Positions 18,385-26,505 of a DNA stretch of 64,000 bases are shown here, one piece after another. Each line of letters starts with the position of its first letter. Position 1 is the first letter of the stretch. A program made the position numbers and the translations under genes. The DNA comes from Actinomyces respiraculi (GTDB taxonomy: Bacteria > Actinomycetota > Actinomycetes > Actinomycetales > Actinomycetaceae), in NCBI RefSeq assembly GCF_014595995.2, contig NZ_CP063989.1, positions 124,001 to 188,000 on the forward strand. The letters are read 5' to 3'. The notes below the pieces were generated by a model, which saw only the letters and a list, made by a program, of their open reading frames with translations, did no database searches and was not told the origin of the DNA.

Positions 18385-20892
18385 TCAACGTGCCGTGCCG
18401 CGGCGCACGGCCTCCAGCATGAGACTGGCGACGTCGGTCACTCGCACGTCGGCGCCCTCGGCGGCCACGCCGTCGGACAGCATCGTTGTGCAGAAGGGGC
18501 AGGCGGTGGCCACCACCTGCGCGCCCGTGCTGATCGCCTCACGGGAGCGTTCGACGGCGATGCGCGTGCCGATCGACTCCTCCATGAAGGTCCTCGCCCC
18601 GCCGCCCCCGCAGCACAGGGCGCGCTCGCGGCTGCGCGGCATCTCCACAGCGGTGGCACCGGTCGCCTCCACCAGCTCGCGCGGCGGCGAGTAGACCTGG
18701 TTGTGACGCCCCAGGTAGCAGGCGTCGTGGTACGTCACCGTCGGCTGCTCCTCCGACCGCTCCGGCGACTCCGGCTCCTCCGACCGCTCCGGCGGCGCGG
18801 GACGCAGCCGCCCCTCGCGCACGAGGCGGTTGAGCAGCTGGGTGTAGTGCAGGACCTCGTAGTGCCCGCCGACCTGCGGGTACTCGCGCGCCAGCGTGTT
18901 GAAGCAGTGCGCGCAGGTGACGACGATCCGCTGCGCCCGCGCCTCATTGAGCGTCTCCACGTTCTGGGCGGCCAGCATCTGGAAGAGGATCTCGTTGCCG
19001 GCGCGGCGCGCCGGGTCGCCCGTGCAGGACTCGCCGTCGCCCAGCACCGCGAAGGACACCCCGGCCGTGTGCAGCAGCTCGGCGACGGCGCGCGTCGTGC
19101 GCCGCGCCCGGTCCTCGTAAGCGCCCGCACAGCCCACCCAGAACAGATAGTCGACCTCGCGCGCGTCCTCGACGTCGACGCCGACCACCGGCACCTCGAT
19201 ATCCAGGTCCTTCGCCCATTCCAGGCGCTTGCGCGCCGCCAGGCCCCACGGGTTGCCCTTGGTCTCCATCCGGCGGAACATCTGCCCCAGCTCCTTGGGG
19301 AAGGCGGAGGCCATGAGCACCTGCTGGCGGCGGATGTCGATGACGTGGTCCACGTGCTCGATGTCCACCGGGCACTGGTCCACGCAGGCGCCGCAGGTGG
19401 TGCAGGACCACAGGACCTCGGCGGGCACCACCTCGCCTGCCAGCGGTGCCGGGCGAGTGGCCACGCCCTTGGGCCCGGGGGCGGCCTTGGCGGCCAGGAG
19501 CGCGCCGAGCACGTCGGAGGTGTGGGCGCTGCCCTCGGCCAGGCCCGCACGGCCCCCGCGTAGGAGCCCGCCGTGGGTGGCCGCCTGCTCCTTGGTCACG
19601 TCCTCGGGCTCCACGCCCAGTTCGGCGGCGGCCGCGAGATAGGGGGCGACGGCCGCGTGGTGGTCGCGCACCGCCAGCGTGAACAGCTTGGGCGACAGGG
19701 GCTTGCCCGTGTTCCACGCCGGGCACAGGTCCTGGCAGCGGCCGCACTCGGTGCAGGTGGAGAAGTCGAGCAGGCCCTTCCAGGTCAGGTCCTGCACCCG
19801 CCCCGCCCCCAGGTGCAGCTCGCGGCCCTCCTCCTCGGCCGCCTCCATGGCGGCGTCGAGCTCATCCATGGTCTCGGCGCTCAGGGCGACGCGCTCGCCG
19901 TCGGCGCCGTCGAAGGTGAGCGGCGCCAGCGGTCCCAGGGACTTGGTGCCGGTGCGGGCAGCGGGCACGGCCTGCGCGATCCGCTCGGCGACGACGTCGG
20001 GCTGCTCCCCGGTGCGCTCGGCGACGACGGCGGGGTCGGCGGCGGTGCCCGCCATGTCCCGTCGGGCATAGACGTTGACGACGGCGAGGAAACGGTGCCA
20101 GGCCACCCCCATGGAGGGCTGCAGGCCGACGACGACCAGCCAGCTCATCGACACGACCACCTTGACGGTGGCGACGACGACGCTGAGGCCCTCGATGACG
20201 TTGGCTCCCAGCGGCTCGAGCAGGGGCGCGGTCCAGGCCGTGAGCGGGAAGAGCGGCCAGGTGGCGGCCGAGTCCGCGGAGGCCTGCGCCGCCAGGGACA
20301 GGTGCGCGTGCTCAAGCATCCGCAGCAGCAGCACGCTGACGACGACGACGCCGATGACCACCTCGACGAAGACCGCCTGGCGGGCGGTCGAGCCCGCGAA
20401 GCGCGAGGTGCGGGTACGGGTGCCACCTTCACTGGTGGCGTCGAAGGGCGGGGTGGCCGCGCCGCGGGCGGTGAGACGACGGCGCACCGCCATGAGCAGG
20501 AGGATTCCGGCCAGGCTCAGCCAGGCGATGAGCTCGACGGTCCAGGCCCACCACACCTGGTGGTCCAGCCACGGCAGGGTGGCGTCCGGGCCGATCAGCA
20601 CCTGGCCGTAGCCGGTTACCAGGGTGAGGAAGAGCAGTGGGAAGCTCACCATGACGAGCCAGTGCGCCACCCGAATCCAGGGGCGCCCCTTGAAGGCGCT
20701 GTGCCCCAGGACCTCGCCGAGCATCGCGCCGGAGCGGGCGAGGACCGGTCGGTAGCGCTCGGGGGCGGGGCGGCCCAGCCTCATCCGGGCGACGAGCACT
20801 GCGCAGGCGCGTGCGAACAGTGCGACGCCGACGGCCGTGAAGCCGAGGACGACGACGGCGCACACCAGTCGCAAGGCCGCCAGGAACGTCAT
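18385..20892 (-). CDS. EtfD-like membrane Fe-S oxidoreductase
   Basis: An 835-residue fusion protein. Residues 1-270 carry about five membrane helices of the nitrate-reductase gamma/HdrE type with haem-ligand histidines (HWLVMVSFPL). Two 4Fe-4S clusters follow (CTECGRCQDLCP and CTTCGACVDQCP), then two CCG domains as in HdrB/GlpC (GCAGAYEDRA...GDGESCTGDP, and HDACYLGRHN...CCGGGGARTF). The architecture matches mycobacterial EtfD (Rv0338c), which passes electrons from ETF to quinone during fatty-acid oxidation. No etfAB genes are nearby, so the electron donor here is unknown. A short charged insert of repeated PERSEE units lies before the last domain. Leaderless start after TAGGCT. Confidence 0.85.
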   Translation of the reverse strand: MTFLAALRLVCAVVVLGFTAVGVALFARACAVLVARMRLGRPAPERYRPVLARSGAMLGEVLGHSAFKGRPWIRVAHWLVMVSFPLLFLTLVTGYGQVLIGPDATLPWLDHQVWWAWTVELIAWLSLAGILLLMAVRRRLTARGAATPPFDATSEGGTRTRTSRFAGSTARQAVFVEVVIGVVVVSVLLLRMLEHAHLSLAAQASADSAATWPLFPLTAWTAPLLEPLGANVIEGLSVVVATVKVVVSMSWLVVVGLQPSMGVAWHRFLAVVNVYARRDMAGTAADPAVVAERTGEQPDVVAERIAQAVPAARTGTKSLGPLAPLTFDGADGERVALSAETMDELDAAMEAAEEEGRELHLGAGRVQDLTWKGLLDFSTCTECGRCQDLCPAWNTGKPLSPKLFTLAVRDHHAAVAPYLAAAAELGVEPEDVTKEQAATHGGLLRGGRAGLAEGSAHTSDVLGALLAAKAAPGPKGVATRPAPLAGEVVPAEVLWSCTTCGACVDQCPVDIEHVDHVIDIRRQQVLMASAFPKELGQMFRRMETKGNPWGLAARKRLEWAKDLDIEVPVVGVDVEDAREVDYLFWVGCAGAYEDRARRTTRAVAELLHTAGVSFAVLGDGESCTGDPARRAGNEILFQMLAAQNVETLNEARAQRIVVTCAHCFNTLAREYPQVGGHYEVLHYTQLLNRLVREGRLRPAPPERSEEPESPERSEEQPTVTYHDACYLGRHNQVYSPPRELVEATGATAVEMPRSRERALCCGGGGARTFMEESIGTRIAVERSREAISTGAQVVATACPFCTTMLSDGVAAEGADVRVTDVASLMLEAVRRGTAR

Positions 20893-20898
20893 ACCCGC

Positions 20899-20904
20899 AG
20901 CCTA
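20899..20904 (-). promoter_or_regulatory. -10 box for a leaderless etfD-like transcript
   Basis: TAGGCT on the minus strand, six bases before the ATG. No ribosome site. Confidence 0.5.
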
Positions 20905-20967
20905 GTGGGAGCCGCACCCGCCCCGGGCGGCGCCCCTGCTGTACTGGTGCGCCGTGTCCGTCCCGGC

Positions 20968-21140
20968 GGTTCTGGCGCCGTGCCCGCCGGCGGTTCTGGG
21001 GCCGTGCCCGCCCCGGGAGGTTCTGGCGCCGTGCCCGCCCGGGAGGTTCTGGCGCCGTGCCCGCCCCGGGCTGCGCTAGCGCTCCGCCCCTGCCGTGCTA
21101 GCGCTCCGCCCCTGCCGTGCTAGCGCTCCGCCCTGGCCGT
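20968..21140. repeat. Two adjacent tandem arrays
   Basis: 20968-21070 holds four imperfect copies of a 24-27 base unit containing GGTTCTGGCGCCGTGCCCGC. 21075-21140 holds three copies of a 22-base unit beginning GCTAGCGCTCCGCC. They fill the interval between the DUF4235 gene and the etfD-like gene, both on the minus strand. No gene is present. The units could fold, but no clear terminator is evident. Confidence 0.85.
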
Positions 21141-21142
21141 GT

Positions 21143-21451
21143 TCAGGAGTCGAGCATACGGGTGCCGGTCAGCGGGTTGAGGGTCTTGCCGCCGTACCAT
21201 TTGGCGGCCTGGCGCAACATGAGCTGGCGCGAGAGCGTGAGCGCCGCCCCCGAGATCACCGCGAAGGCCACAACCTCCAGCAGCTGGTAGTCGAGGAGCT
21301 TGTCCTCCTCCTTCGGCGCCTGCCGACCCGTCACCAGCTTCCACCCCGCGGCCACGACCTTGTCAGCCACCAGACCCGCCACGAGCGTGGTGACCACACT
21401 CGTCGCCTTCCACATGAGGTCCGCCTGGGCCTTGTTACCGGACTTCGCCAT
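21143..21451 (-). CDS. DUF4235 membrane protein
   Basis: A 102-residue protein of the actinobacterial DUF4235 family, function unknown. The family pattern is visible: a first helix WKATSVVTTLVAGLVADKVVAAGWKL, then TGR, then a second helix LLEVVAFAVISGAALTLSRQL, ending in a short basic tail. The ATG giving MAKSGN is chosen because AAGGAG stands nine bases upstream. A longer frame would start at ATGs without such a site. Confidence 0.75.
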   Translation of the reverse strand: MAKSGNKAQADLMWKATSVVTTLVAGLVADKVVAAGWKLVTGRQAPKEEDKLLDYQLLEVVAFAVISGAALTLSRQLMLRQAAKWYGGKTLNPLTGTRMLDS

Positions 21452-21517
21452 CGGGATGTGCTCCTTCATCTCATCCGCGCCCGCCGTGCCCGACGTCGCG
21501 CCAGACCCGATCATGCC

Positions 21518-22939
21518 TCACATCGGCCGCGGTTGTGAGACCTCAGCCCGGCCAGCGGGCGAGTCGGGCACCGCCGCCGACGGCTCAGTCGGCGCTCCGG
21601 CCACTGCCCCCGCCGACGGCACCGCCAGCTCAGACAGCCGCGAGCGCCTCGCCGAACGCGCCACCGCGGCGCGCAGCAGCCGCTCGAAGGGCCCACGCCG
21701 GCCCGCGCGCTCCAGCCACGCGCACAGCCCCGCCACGAGCCCCCACACGACCACGGCGCTCAGGGCCATCAGTGCCGTGTCCGGCGCCTTGGCACCCGAC
21801 ATCGCAAGCCCCCCGTACAGCAGCCCGAAGCAGACCGTCTGCGACAGGTAGGCCGTCATCGACCGCTTGCCCACCGCGGCCAGCAGCCAGCGCACCCCGG
21901 TCAGCGGCTCGCCGTCGGCACGCGCCCCGCCGGCGAAGGCCGCCAGCAGCGCCAGCCACCCACAGGCTCCCGCCAGCCCACCCACGATGGTTGTGGCCGG
22001 TCCGACGAGGACGATGGCCCACACGGGCATCTGCGCGCCGTCGAGCAGAGCGTCGAGGGACGCCCACGTGAGCGTGGCAACCGCGAGACCCGCCAGACCG
22101 CCGACGATGAGCGTCCCGCGGCGGCGCTCCGGGTGCGTGAGCAGGTCCGTGCCCGCGATCCACGCCCCGAGGAAGGACGCGGGCAGCGCCATCGACGTCA
22201 GCACCGTCATCGGCGTCGCGATGAGCCACATGTACAGGCCGATGAGCGGGTACCAGGGCGAGGACATGAAGGCCATGGGCGACGCAGCGGTCGGGTCCGT
22301 TGCCGCGTCCAGGGCCTCCGACGGTCCCCCGAGCAGCAGCCGCGAGCTCCATCCCAGCAACACCGCGCTGATCAGGATGACGAGGAGGCTCACCACCCAC
22401 ATCGTCACCTTGCGCCGGCGCACGAAGGTCCCGGCGAAGATGACGGCGATGAGGCCGTAAGCGCCGATGATGTCACCGGAGAAGAACAGGGAGTGGACCA
22501 CCCCGAACAGGACCATCCACAGGCCGCGGCGGCGCACCATCTTGCGTGCGTCCACCGTCGCCGCCTCGCGCACCGCCGCCACGAAGGCGGCCCGACCCTC
22601 CTCAGGCAGGGAGTCGTGGTAGGCGCGGTTGGCCTCCAGTACGGAGTCGACGTCGTGCTCGACCCGACGGCGGGCCATCACCACGAGGCCGAAGCCGAAC
22701 AGCATGGCGAACAGCGGGTAGGAGCGCTGGTCGACCAGGGCGCCGCGTACCGACTCCCAGACGGTGCCGATCGCCGTCGGCTCGGGGGCTTCCGTCCAGA
22801 GAGCCGTCCAGAACGGCACATTCGCCAGGGCGATGAGCAGCAGCATGAAGCCGCGCGCGACGTCCGGGGCGGGGTAGCGGGGAGAGTGTGGCCCTGTGAA
22901 TGAGGTGTAGCTTCGTGAGCTCAGGTTGACGGTATCCAT
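21518..22939 (-). CDS. DUF418 membrane protein
   Basis: A 473-residue polytopic protein with about ten membrane helices. It starts PDVARGFMLLLIALANVPFW and has the conserved DUF418 C-terminal block (GKRSMTAYLSQTVCFGLLYGGL). Members resemble acyltransferase-3/HGSNAT-type membrane proteins, but no substrate is known. The start at MDTVNL is used. An upstream in-frame extension enters the 72-bp repeat and is doubtful. The C-terminal 70 residues are a disordered tail. The promoter region is occupied by a repeat that is also found upstream of the thiamine operon. Confidence 0.75.
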   Translation of the reverse strand: MDTVNLSSRSYTSFTGPHSPRYPAPDVARGFMLLLIALANVPFWTALWTEAPEPTAIGTVWESVRGALVDQRSYPLFAMLFGFGLVVMARRRVEHDVDSVLEANRAYHDSLPEEGRAAFVAAVREAATVDARKMVRRRGLWMVLFGVVHSLFFSGDIIGAYGLIAVIFAGTFVRRRKVTMWVVSLLVILISAVLLGWSSRLLLGGPSEALDAATDPTAASPMAFMSSPWYPLIGLYMWLIATPMTVLTSMALPASFLGAWIAGTDLLTHPERRRGTLIVGGLAGLAVATLTWASLDALLDGAQMPVWAIVLVGPATTIVGGLAGACGWLALLAAFAGGARADGEPLTGVRWLLAAVGKRSMTAYLSQTVCFGLLYGGLAMSGAKAPDTALMALSAVVVWGLVAGLCAWLERAGRRGPFERLLRAAVARSARRSRLSELAVPSAGAVAGAPTEPSAAVPDSPAGRAEVSQPRPM

Positions 22940-22954
22940 GGACCCAGCCTCGCC

Positions 22955-23026
22955 GCCGCCAATGCCGTGCGTCATCCCCCGCAAGGATGAACAGGATCCT
23001 GACATCACCCCGAGACTCACCCGAGG
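22955..23026. repeat. 72-bp perfect direct repeat, left copy
   Basis: Identical over 72 bases to 25016-25087. It contains the 10-base palindrome CAGGATCCTG and a small hairpin CATCC...GGATG. It starts 15 bases upstream of the DUF418 start codon. The two copies flank the IS110-disrupted repeat. Confidence 0.95.
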
Positions 23027-23140
23027 CCCCTGCCCAACTCCTCGTTTTGGTCTGGAGAGTACGGTGTTTGGCCGCGACATGGTTGCGGGAGCCCGGACGT
23101 CGGTGGTCGGCGCCGGCCACGGTTGGTGCCCGCCGCACGC

Positions 23141-23357
23141 ACACCAGCGCGGTGCGCGCGGGCGCCGCGGGGCCCGGGGCTTGCACGCTCACGCTTTTCG
23201 ACAGCCGTCGACAACGGCGCCATTGCTAGGGTTTGTCGACCGGTGCTCTCCAATGCGCCGGCTCCCATGTGCACGAAGGCCGCCCACGCACATGGGAGCT
23301 TGGGCCACCACCGCAAACCCCAGTGCAACCGTTAACAACCGTCACATGAGCGTGCAC
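23141..23357. repeat. Left part of an interspersed repeat interrupted by IS110
   Basis: It matches 54197-54419 with scattered changes, including the hairpin made of CTCCCATGTGC and GCACATGGGAG and the conserved block CAACCGTTAACAACCGTCAC. The match stops abruptly after GAGCGTGCAC at 23357 and resumes at 24851. The 85 bases between the 72-bp repeat and this segment show no gene. Confidence 0.85.
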
Positions 23358-23607
23358 GCCCGTTACCTTGTTGGTGGTCGCCGGTGATGGGATACCGGTG
23401 GCTGGGCCAGCGGTGGTCGGCATGATGTCTTGCCCCTGTCTCACCGAATGATCCGGGGGGGGGGTGAGAGTCACCGGTCGTCGTGCGGCGTGCTGGTGAG
23501 CGCTGATCAGGGGAAGGGCCTGCCACTGGCAAGGTCTTGCGCAGGTGTGGGTGCGGGGCTGGTCGCCGAGAGGCTGGCTCGTCCTGCCACGCAAGGGAGC
23601 ATCCACT
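23358..23607 (+). ncRNA. Candidate bridge RNA region of the IS110 element
   Basis: About 250 noncoding bases lie between the left boundary and the transposase start. In IS110-group elements this region is transcribed as the bridge RNA that pairs with target and donor DNA. Local hairpins are visible, such as CTCACC...GGTGAG around 23440-23467. A run of ten G (23455-23464) may be a sequencing weak spot. The role is inferred from position only. Confidence 0.35.
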
Positions 23608-24834
23608 ATGAAGGTCGATGACATCGGCGTCTTCGTCGGTATCGACGTCGGTAAGTGCGAGCACTGGGCCACTGCTGTGACCAGCCAGGGCAAGAAGGTC
23701 TTTGACAAGGCCCTGCCCAACGACGAGGCCAGGCTCCGCGACCTGTACCAGACGCTGGCCTGTCACGGCCGGCTCCTGGTGGTGGTTGACCAGGTGCGCC
23801 ACCACCAGGCGCCCTGGCACTCGCCCTCGCCCAGGACATGGGCATTCACCGTGGGCTACCCTTCCTGGCCTGTCCATCAGGCGCATCGCCAACCGATGCC
23901 CGGGCAACGCCAAGACCGACGCGCGCGACGCGGCCGTGATCGCCCAGGCGGCCCGCACCATGGCCCACACGCTGCGAGAGATTGACGCCAGCGACGAGGA
24001 CGCTGCCGCGTTGAGCATGCTCACCGGGTCCGGGCCTGGACCTTGCCCGCCAGGTCAACCAGACGGCCAACCGGATCCGGGGGCCCGTGCGCACCCAGGC
24101 CCCGCCCCGCCCTGGCCAAGGTCCTGGCCCCCTGGCTCGAGCACGACGCCGTCCTTTCAGGTGATCGCCGCCTGGCCCACCCCCACCACCCTGCGCAAGG
24201 CCGGCAGAGCCAGGATCGACGCCAGGCCCCGAGGCGCACGGCGCCCAGGCGCCACACCACGTGGGCAAACAAGATCATCAACGCGCTTCAGGCCCAGAGC
24301 GTGGTGGTGGCCGGCACCAGTGCCGCCGGCGTCGGTGCCGCCTGGCCCGACAGCTGGCCGCCCTGCACGCCCAGAGACATGACATCACCGCGCAGGTCGA
24401 GGACACGGCGGGTGGCCCACCCTCTCTTGCCCGGTCCCCACCACCCATGCCCGGGCCAGGGGCCCCGGCCGCCGCAGTCTTTCTCGCCGAGACCCTCGGA
24501 CGGACCTTCGACACCAGCGCCCAGCTCGCCTCCCACACCCGGCCTGACCCCCGTCACCAGACGATCGGGCACCTCCATCAGAGGCGAGTACGTCTCCCAC
24601 GCCGGCAACAAGCGCCTCAAGCGTGCCATGTTCGGCTCCACCCTTCGCCTCACTACGCTCAGACCCCGCCTCCAGGGCCTACTACGACCGCAAGATCACC
24701 CAAGGCAAAGCGCCTTGGGCCAAGCCCTCATCGCCCTGGCCCACCGACGCATCCTCACCCTGCACGCCATGATCCGAGACGGAGCCCTCTACGACCCACC
24801 GGCACCACCCCAGCAACTACCCGCCGCCGCTTGA
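23608..24834 (+). pseudogene. IS110-family transposase pseudogene (DEDD)
   Basis: The N-terminus is intact (VGIDVGKCEHWATAV, the first D of the RuvC-like DEDD site) after AAGGGAG. The frame shifts near 23790, and the next part is read in another frame as NAKTDARDAAVIAQAARTMAH, the usual IS110 core. Further shifts follow after about 24030, and the C-terminal SHAGNKRLKRAMF and ALIALAHRRILTLHAMIRDG are split between frames. At least three frame changes separate recognisable segments, so no functional protein can be made. Confidence 0.85.
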
Positions 24835-24850
24835 CACACCACATAGGGGC

Positions 24851-25015
24851 ACCCCCCTGCCGCCACCCCGCGGGGCACGCCCCCAGCCTCGCCGGCCGGC
24901 CGACAACGGATGCCGGCACCAGGCTCAAACCGTCACGGGCGCGGCGGGGCGTGCCGGAGGAGACCACCACCACGACCGGCCAGAAGCGTCCCCACCCCCA
25001 CAAATCCCCGGAACT
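24851..25015. repeat. Right part of the interrupted interspersed repeat
   Basis: It matches 54420-54590: ACCCCCCTGCCGCCACCCC, then the conserved ATGCCGGCACCAGGCTC and CACCACCACCACGACC blocks. It joins the 72-bp repeat at 25016. No gene is present. Confidence 0.85.
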
Positions 25016-25087
25016 GCCGCCAATGCCGTGCGTCATCCCCCGCAAGGATGAACAGGATCCTGACATCACCCCGAGACTCACCCGAGG
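25016..25087. repeat. 72-bp perfect direct repeat, right copy
   Basis: Identical to 22955-23026. It ends about 60 bases before the TPP riboswitch and so may include or displace part of the thiamine operon promoter region. A possible -10 box, TATCCT, lies at 25136-25141. Confidence 0.95.
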
Positions 25088-25148
25088 AGTTCGGGCGGGT
25101 GTGGACGCTGATGCGTGAGCACGTCGGCGACGCTGTATCCTGCGACCA

Positions 25149-25238
25149 CACGACAGGGGAGCGCCGACCGGCGCTGAGAGTGCGGCCCGCCCGCAGACCC
25201 TCGAACCTGCTCCGGTTAGCACCGGCGAAGGAAGTCGA
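25149..25238 (+). promoter_or_regulatory. TPP (THI-box) riboswitch
   Basis: The conserved blocks are all present: GGGGAGC near the 5' end, GCGCTGAGAGTG, GCAGACCCTCGAACCTG, and CCGGTTAGCACCGGCGAAGGAA. Together they form the thiamine-pyrophosphate aptamer. It lies about 60 bases before thiB, and the following genes encode a thiamine importer, so high TPP should switch the operon off. Confidence 0.95.
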
Positions 25239-25299
25239 GTTTCTCCCTGCGCGCCTCGACACCGCGCAGGCCCTCCTGACACTCGTCCAGGAGACCACC

Positions 25300-26388
25300 A
25301 TGAACACCCTTACGAACCGCCAGATTTCCCGCCGCACCCTGTTCTCCGGGGCGGCCTTCGGCACCCTCGGCCTCACCCTCGCCGCCTGCGGGTCCTCCAA
25401 TAGCGCCGACGGCGGCACCCAGGCCGGCGGCACCGTCACCGTCCTCACCCACGACTCCTTCAACGTGCCCGAGGAGCTCATCGCCGCCTTCCAGTCCAGC
25501 ACGGGCCTCACTCTCGAGCTCGTGGCCGCCGGTGACGCCGGCGAGCTGGTCAACAAGCTCGTCCTGACCAAGGACGCCCCTCTGGGCGACGCCGTCTTCG
25601 GCATCGACAACACCTTCGCCTCGCGCGCCCTGAACGAGGGCGTCATCGACACCGCCATCACGGTCACCCTGCCCTCCGGCGTCGAGGTCGAGCAGTACGT
25701 CGTCGCGGACACCCCCGCGCTCGTGCCGATCGACTTCGGCGAGGTCTGCCTCAACACGGACGTCACCTGGTTCACCGAGCACGGCCTGGCCGAGCCCACC
25801 ACCTTCGAGGACCTGACCAAGCCCGAGTACAAGGGCCTGAGCGTCCTCATCAACCCCTCCACCTCCTCCACCGGGCTCGCCTTCCTCATCGCCACCATCG
25901 GCCACTTCGGTGAGGGCGCCTGGCAGCAGTACTGGAAGGACCTTGTCGCGGGCGGTGCCAAGATCGACGAGGGCTGGTCCGACGCCTACTACACGGACTT
26001 CTCCGGCGGCGGCGAGGGCGGTGCCTACCCCATCGTCGTCTCCTACGCCTCCTCCCCGGCCGCCACCGTCAGCGAGGACGGCACGTCCTCGTCCACCGCC
26101 GCCGTCCCGGCCACCGCCACGCGCCAGGTCGAGTACGCCGCGGTGCTCGCCGGGGCCGCCAACCCCGAGGGCGGCAAGGCCTTCATCGAGTGGATGCTGT
26201 CGGTCGAGGTCCAGGAGTCCATCCCGGACAACATGTACATGTACCCGGTCAACACTGAGGCCGAGCTCAGCGAGGAGATCTCCACCTTCGGCACCCTGAG
26301 CCGGAACCCGGTCGCCGTCGACCCGGCGGACATCGACGCCAACCGTGAGGCCTGGCTCGCCGCCTGGACCGAGGCCGTCGGCGCGTGA
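25300..26388 (+). CDS. thiB: Thiamine ABC transporter substrate-binding lipoprotein
   Basis: A 362-residue exported binding protein. A twin-arginine-like start (SRRTLFSGAAFG) leads to the lipobox LTLAACGSS with Cys30 as lipid anchor. The mature part has VTVLTHDSFNVPEELIAAF, FGIDNTFASRALNEGVID and the SPAATV hinge, as in ThiB/TbpA proteins that bind thiamine, thiamine phosphate and TPP. AGGAG precedes the ATG. It is the first gene behind the TPP riboswitch. Between it and thiP lie 66 bases filled by the dispersed GAGAACTGG repeat. Confidence 0.92.
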   Translation: MNTLTNRQISRRTLFSGAAFGTLGLTLAACGSSNSADGGTQAGGTVTVLTHDSFNVPEELIAAFQSSTGLTLELVAAGDAGELVNKLVLTKDAPLGDAVFGIDNTFASRALNEGVIDTAITVTLPSGVEVEQYVVADTPALVPIDFGEVCLNTDVTWFTEHGLAEPTTFEDLTKPEYKGLSVLINPSTSSTGLAFLIATIGHFGEGAWQQYWKDLVAGGAKIDEGWSDAYYTDFSGGGEGGAYPIVVSYASSPAATVSEDGTSSSTAAVPATATRQVEYAAVLAGAANPEGGKAFIEWMLSVEVQESIPDNMYMYPVNTEAELSEEISTFGTLSRNPVAVDPADIDANREAWLAAWTEAVGA

Positions 26389-26407
26389 CCAGCCCCACCC
26401 CCCACCC

Positions 26408-26505
26408 CCCACGAGAACTGGTGTTATCCCCCACGAAAACTGGTGATATCTCCCATGAGAACTGGTGTTATCCCCCCACGAGAACCGGTTCGACGGCTCT
26501 CGTGG
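26408..26505. repeat. Dispersed GAGAACTGG repeat, cluster 1
   Basis: The core GAGAACTGGTGTTATCCC is repeated with a 22-base period: AACTGG at 26416, 26438 and 26460, then AACCGG at 26483. The last unit forms a hairpin, CCACGAGA (26476-26483) with TCTCGTGG (26498-26505). It covers the thiB-thiP junction, including the apparent start of thiP. Confidence 0.9.

Larger units (their letters stand above)
23358..24850 (+). mobile_element. Decayed IS110-family element
   Basis: About 1.49 kb inserted in the interspersed repeat. The boundaries come from comparison with the uninterrupted copy at 54 kb, where GTGCAC runs straight into ACCCCCCTGCC. There are no terminal inverted repeats and no clear target duplication beyond one shared base, as expected for IS110. 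The transposase gene is frameshifted in several places, so the element is dead. Confidence 0.8.

Noticed and set aside
22955..23026. 72-bp repeat as a degenerate type I-E CRISPR repeat
   Set aside because: It contains a CCCCGC-like core, but only single copies occur at two distant sites with no spacer array.
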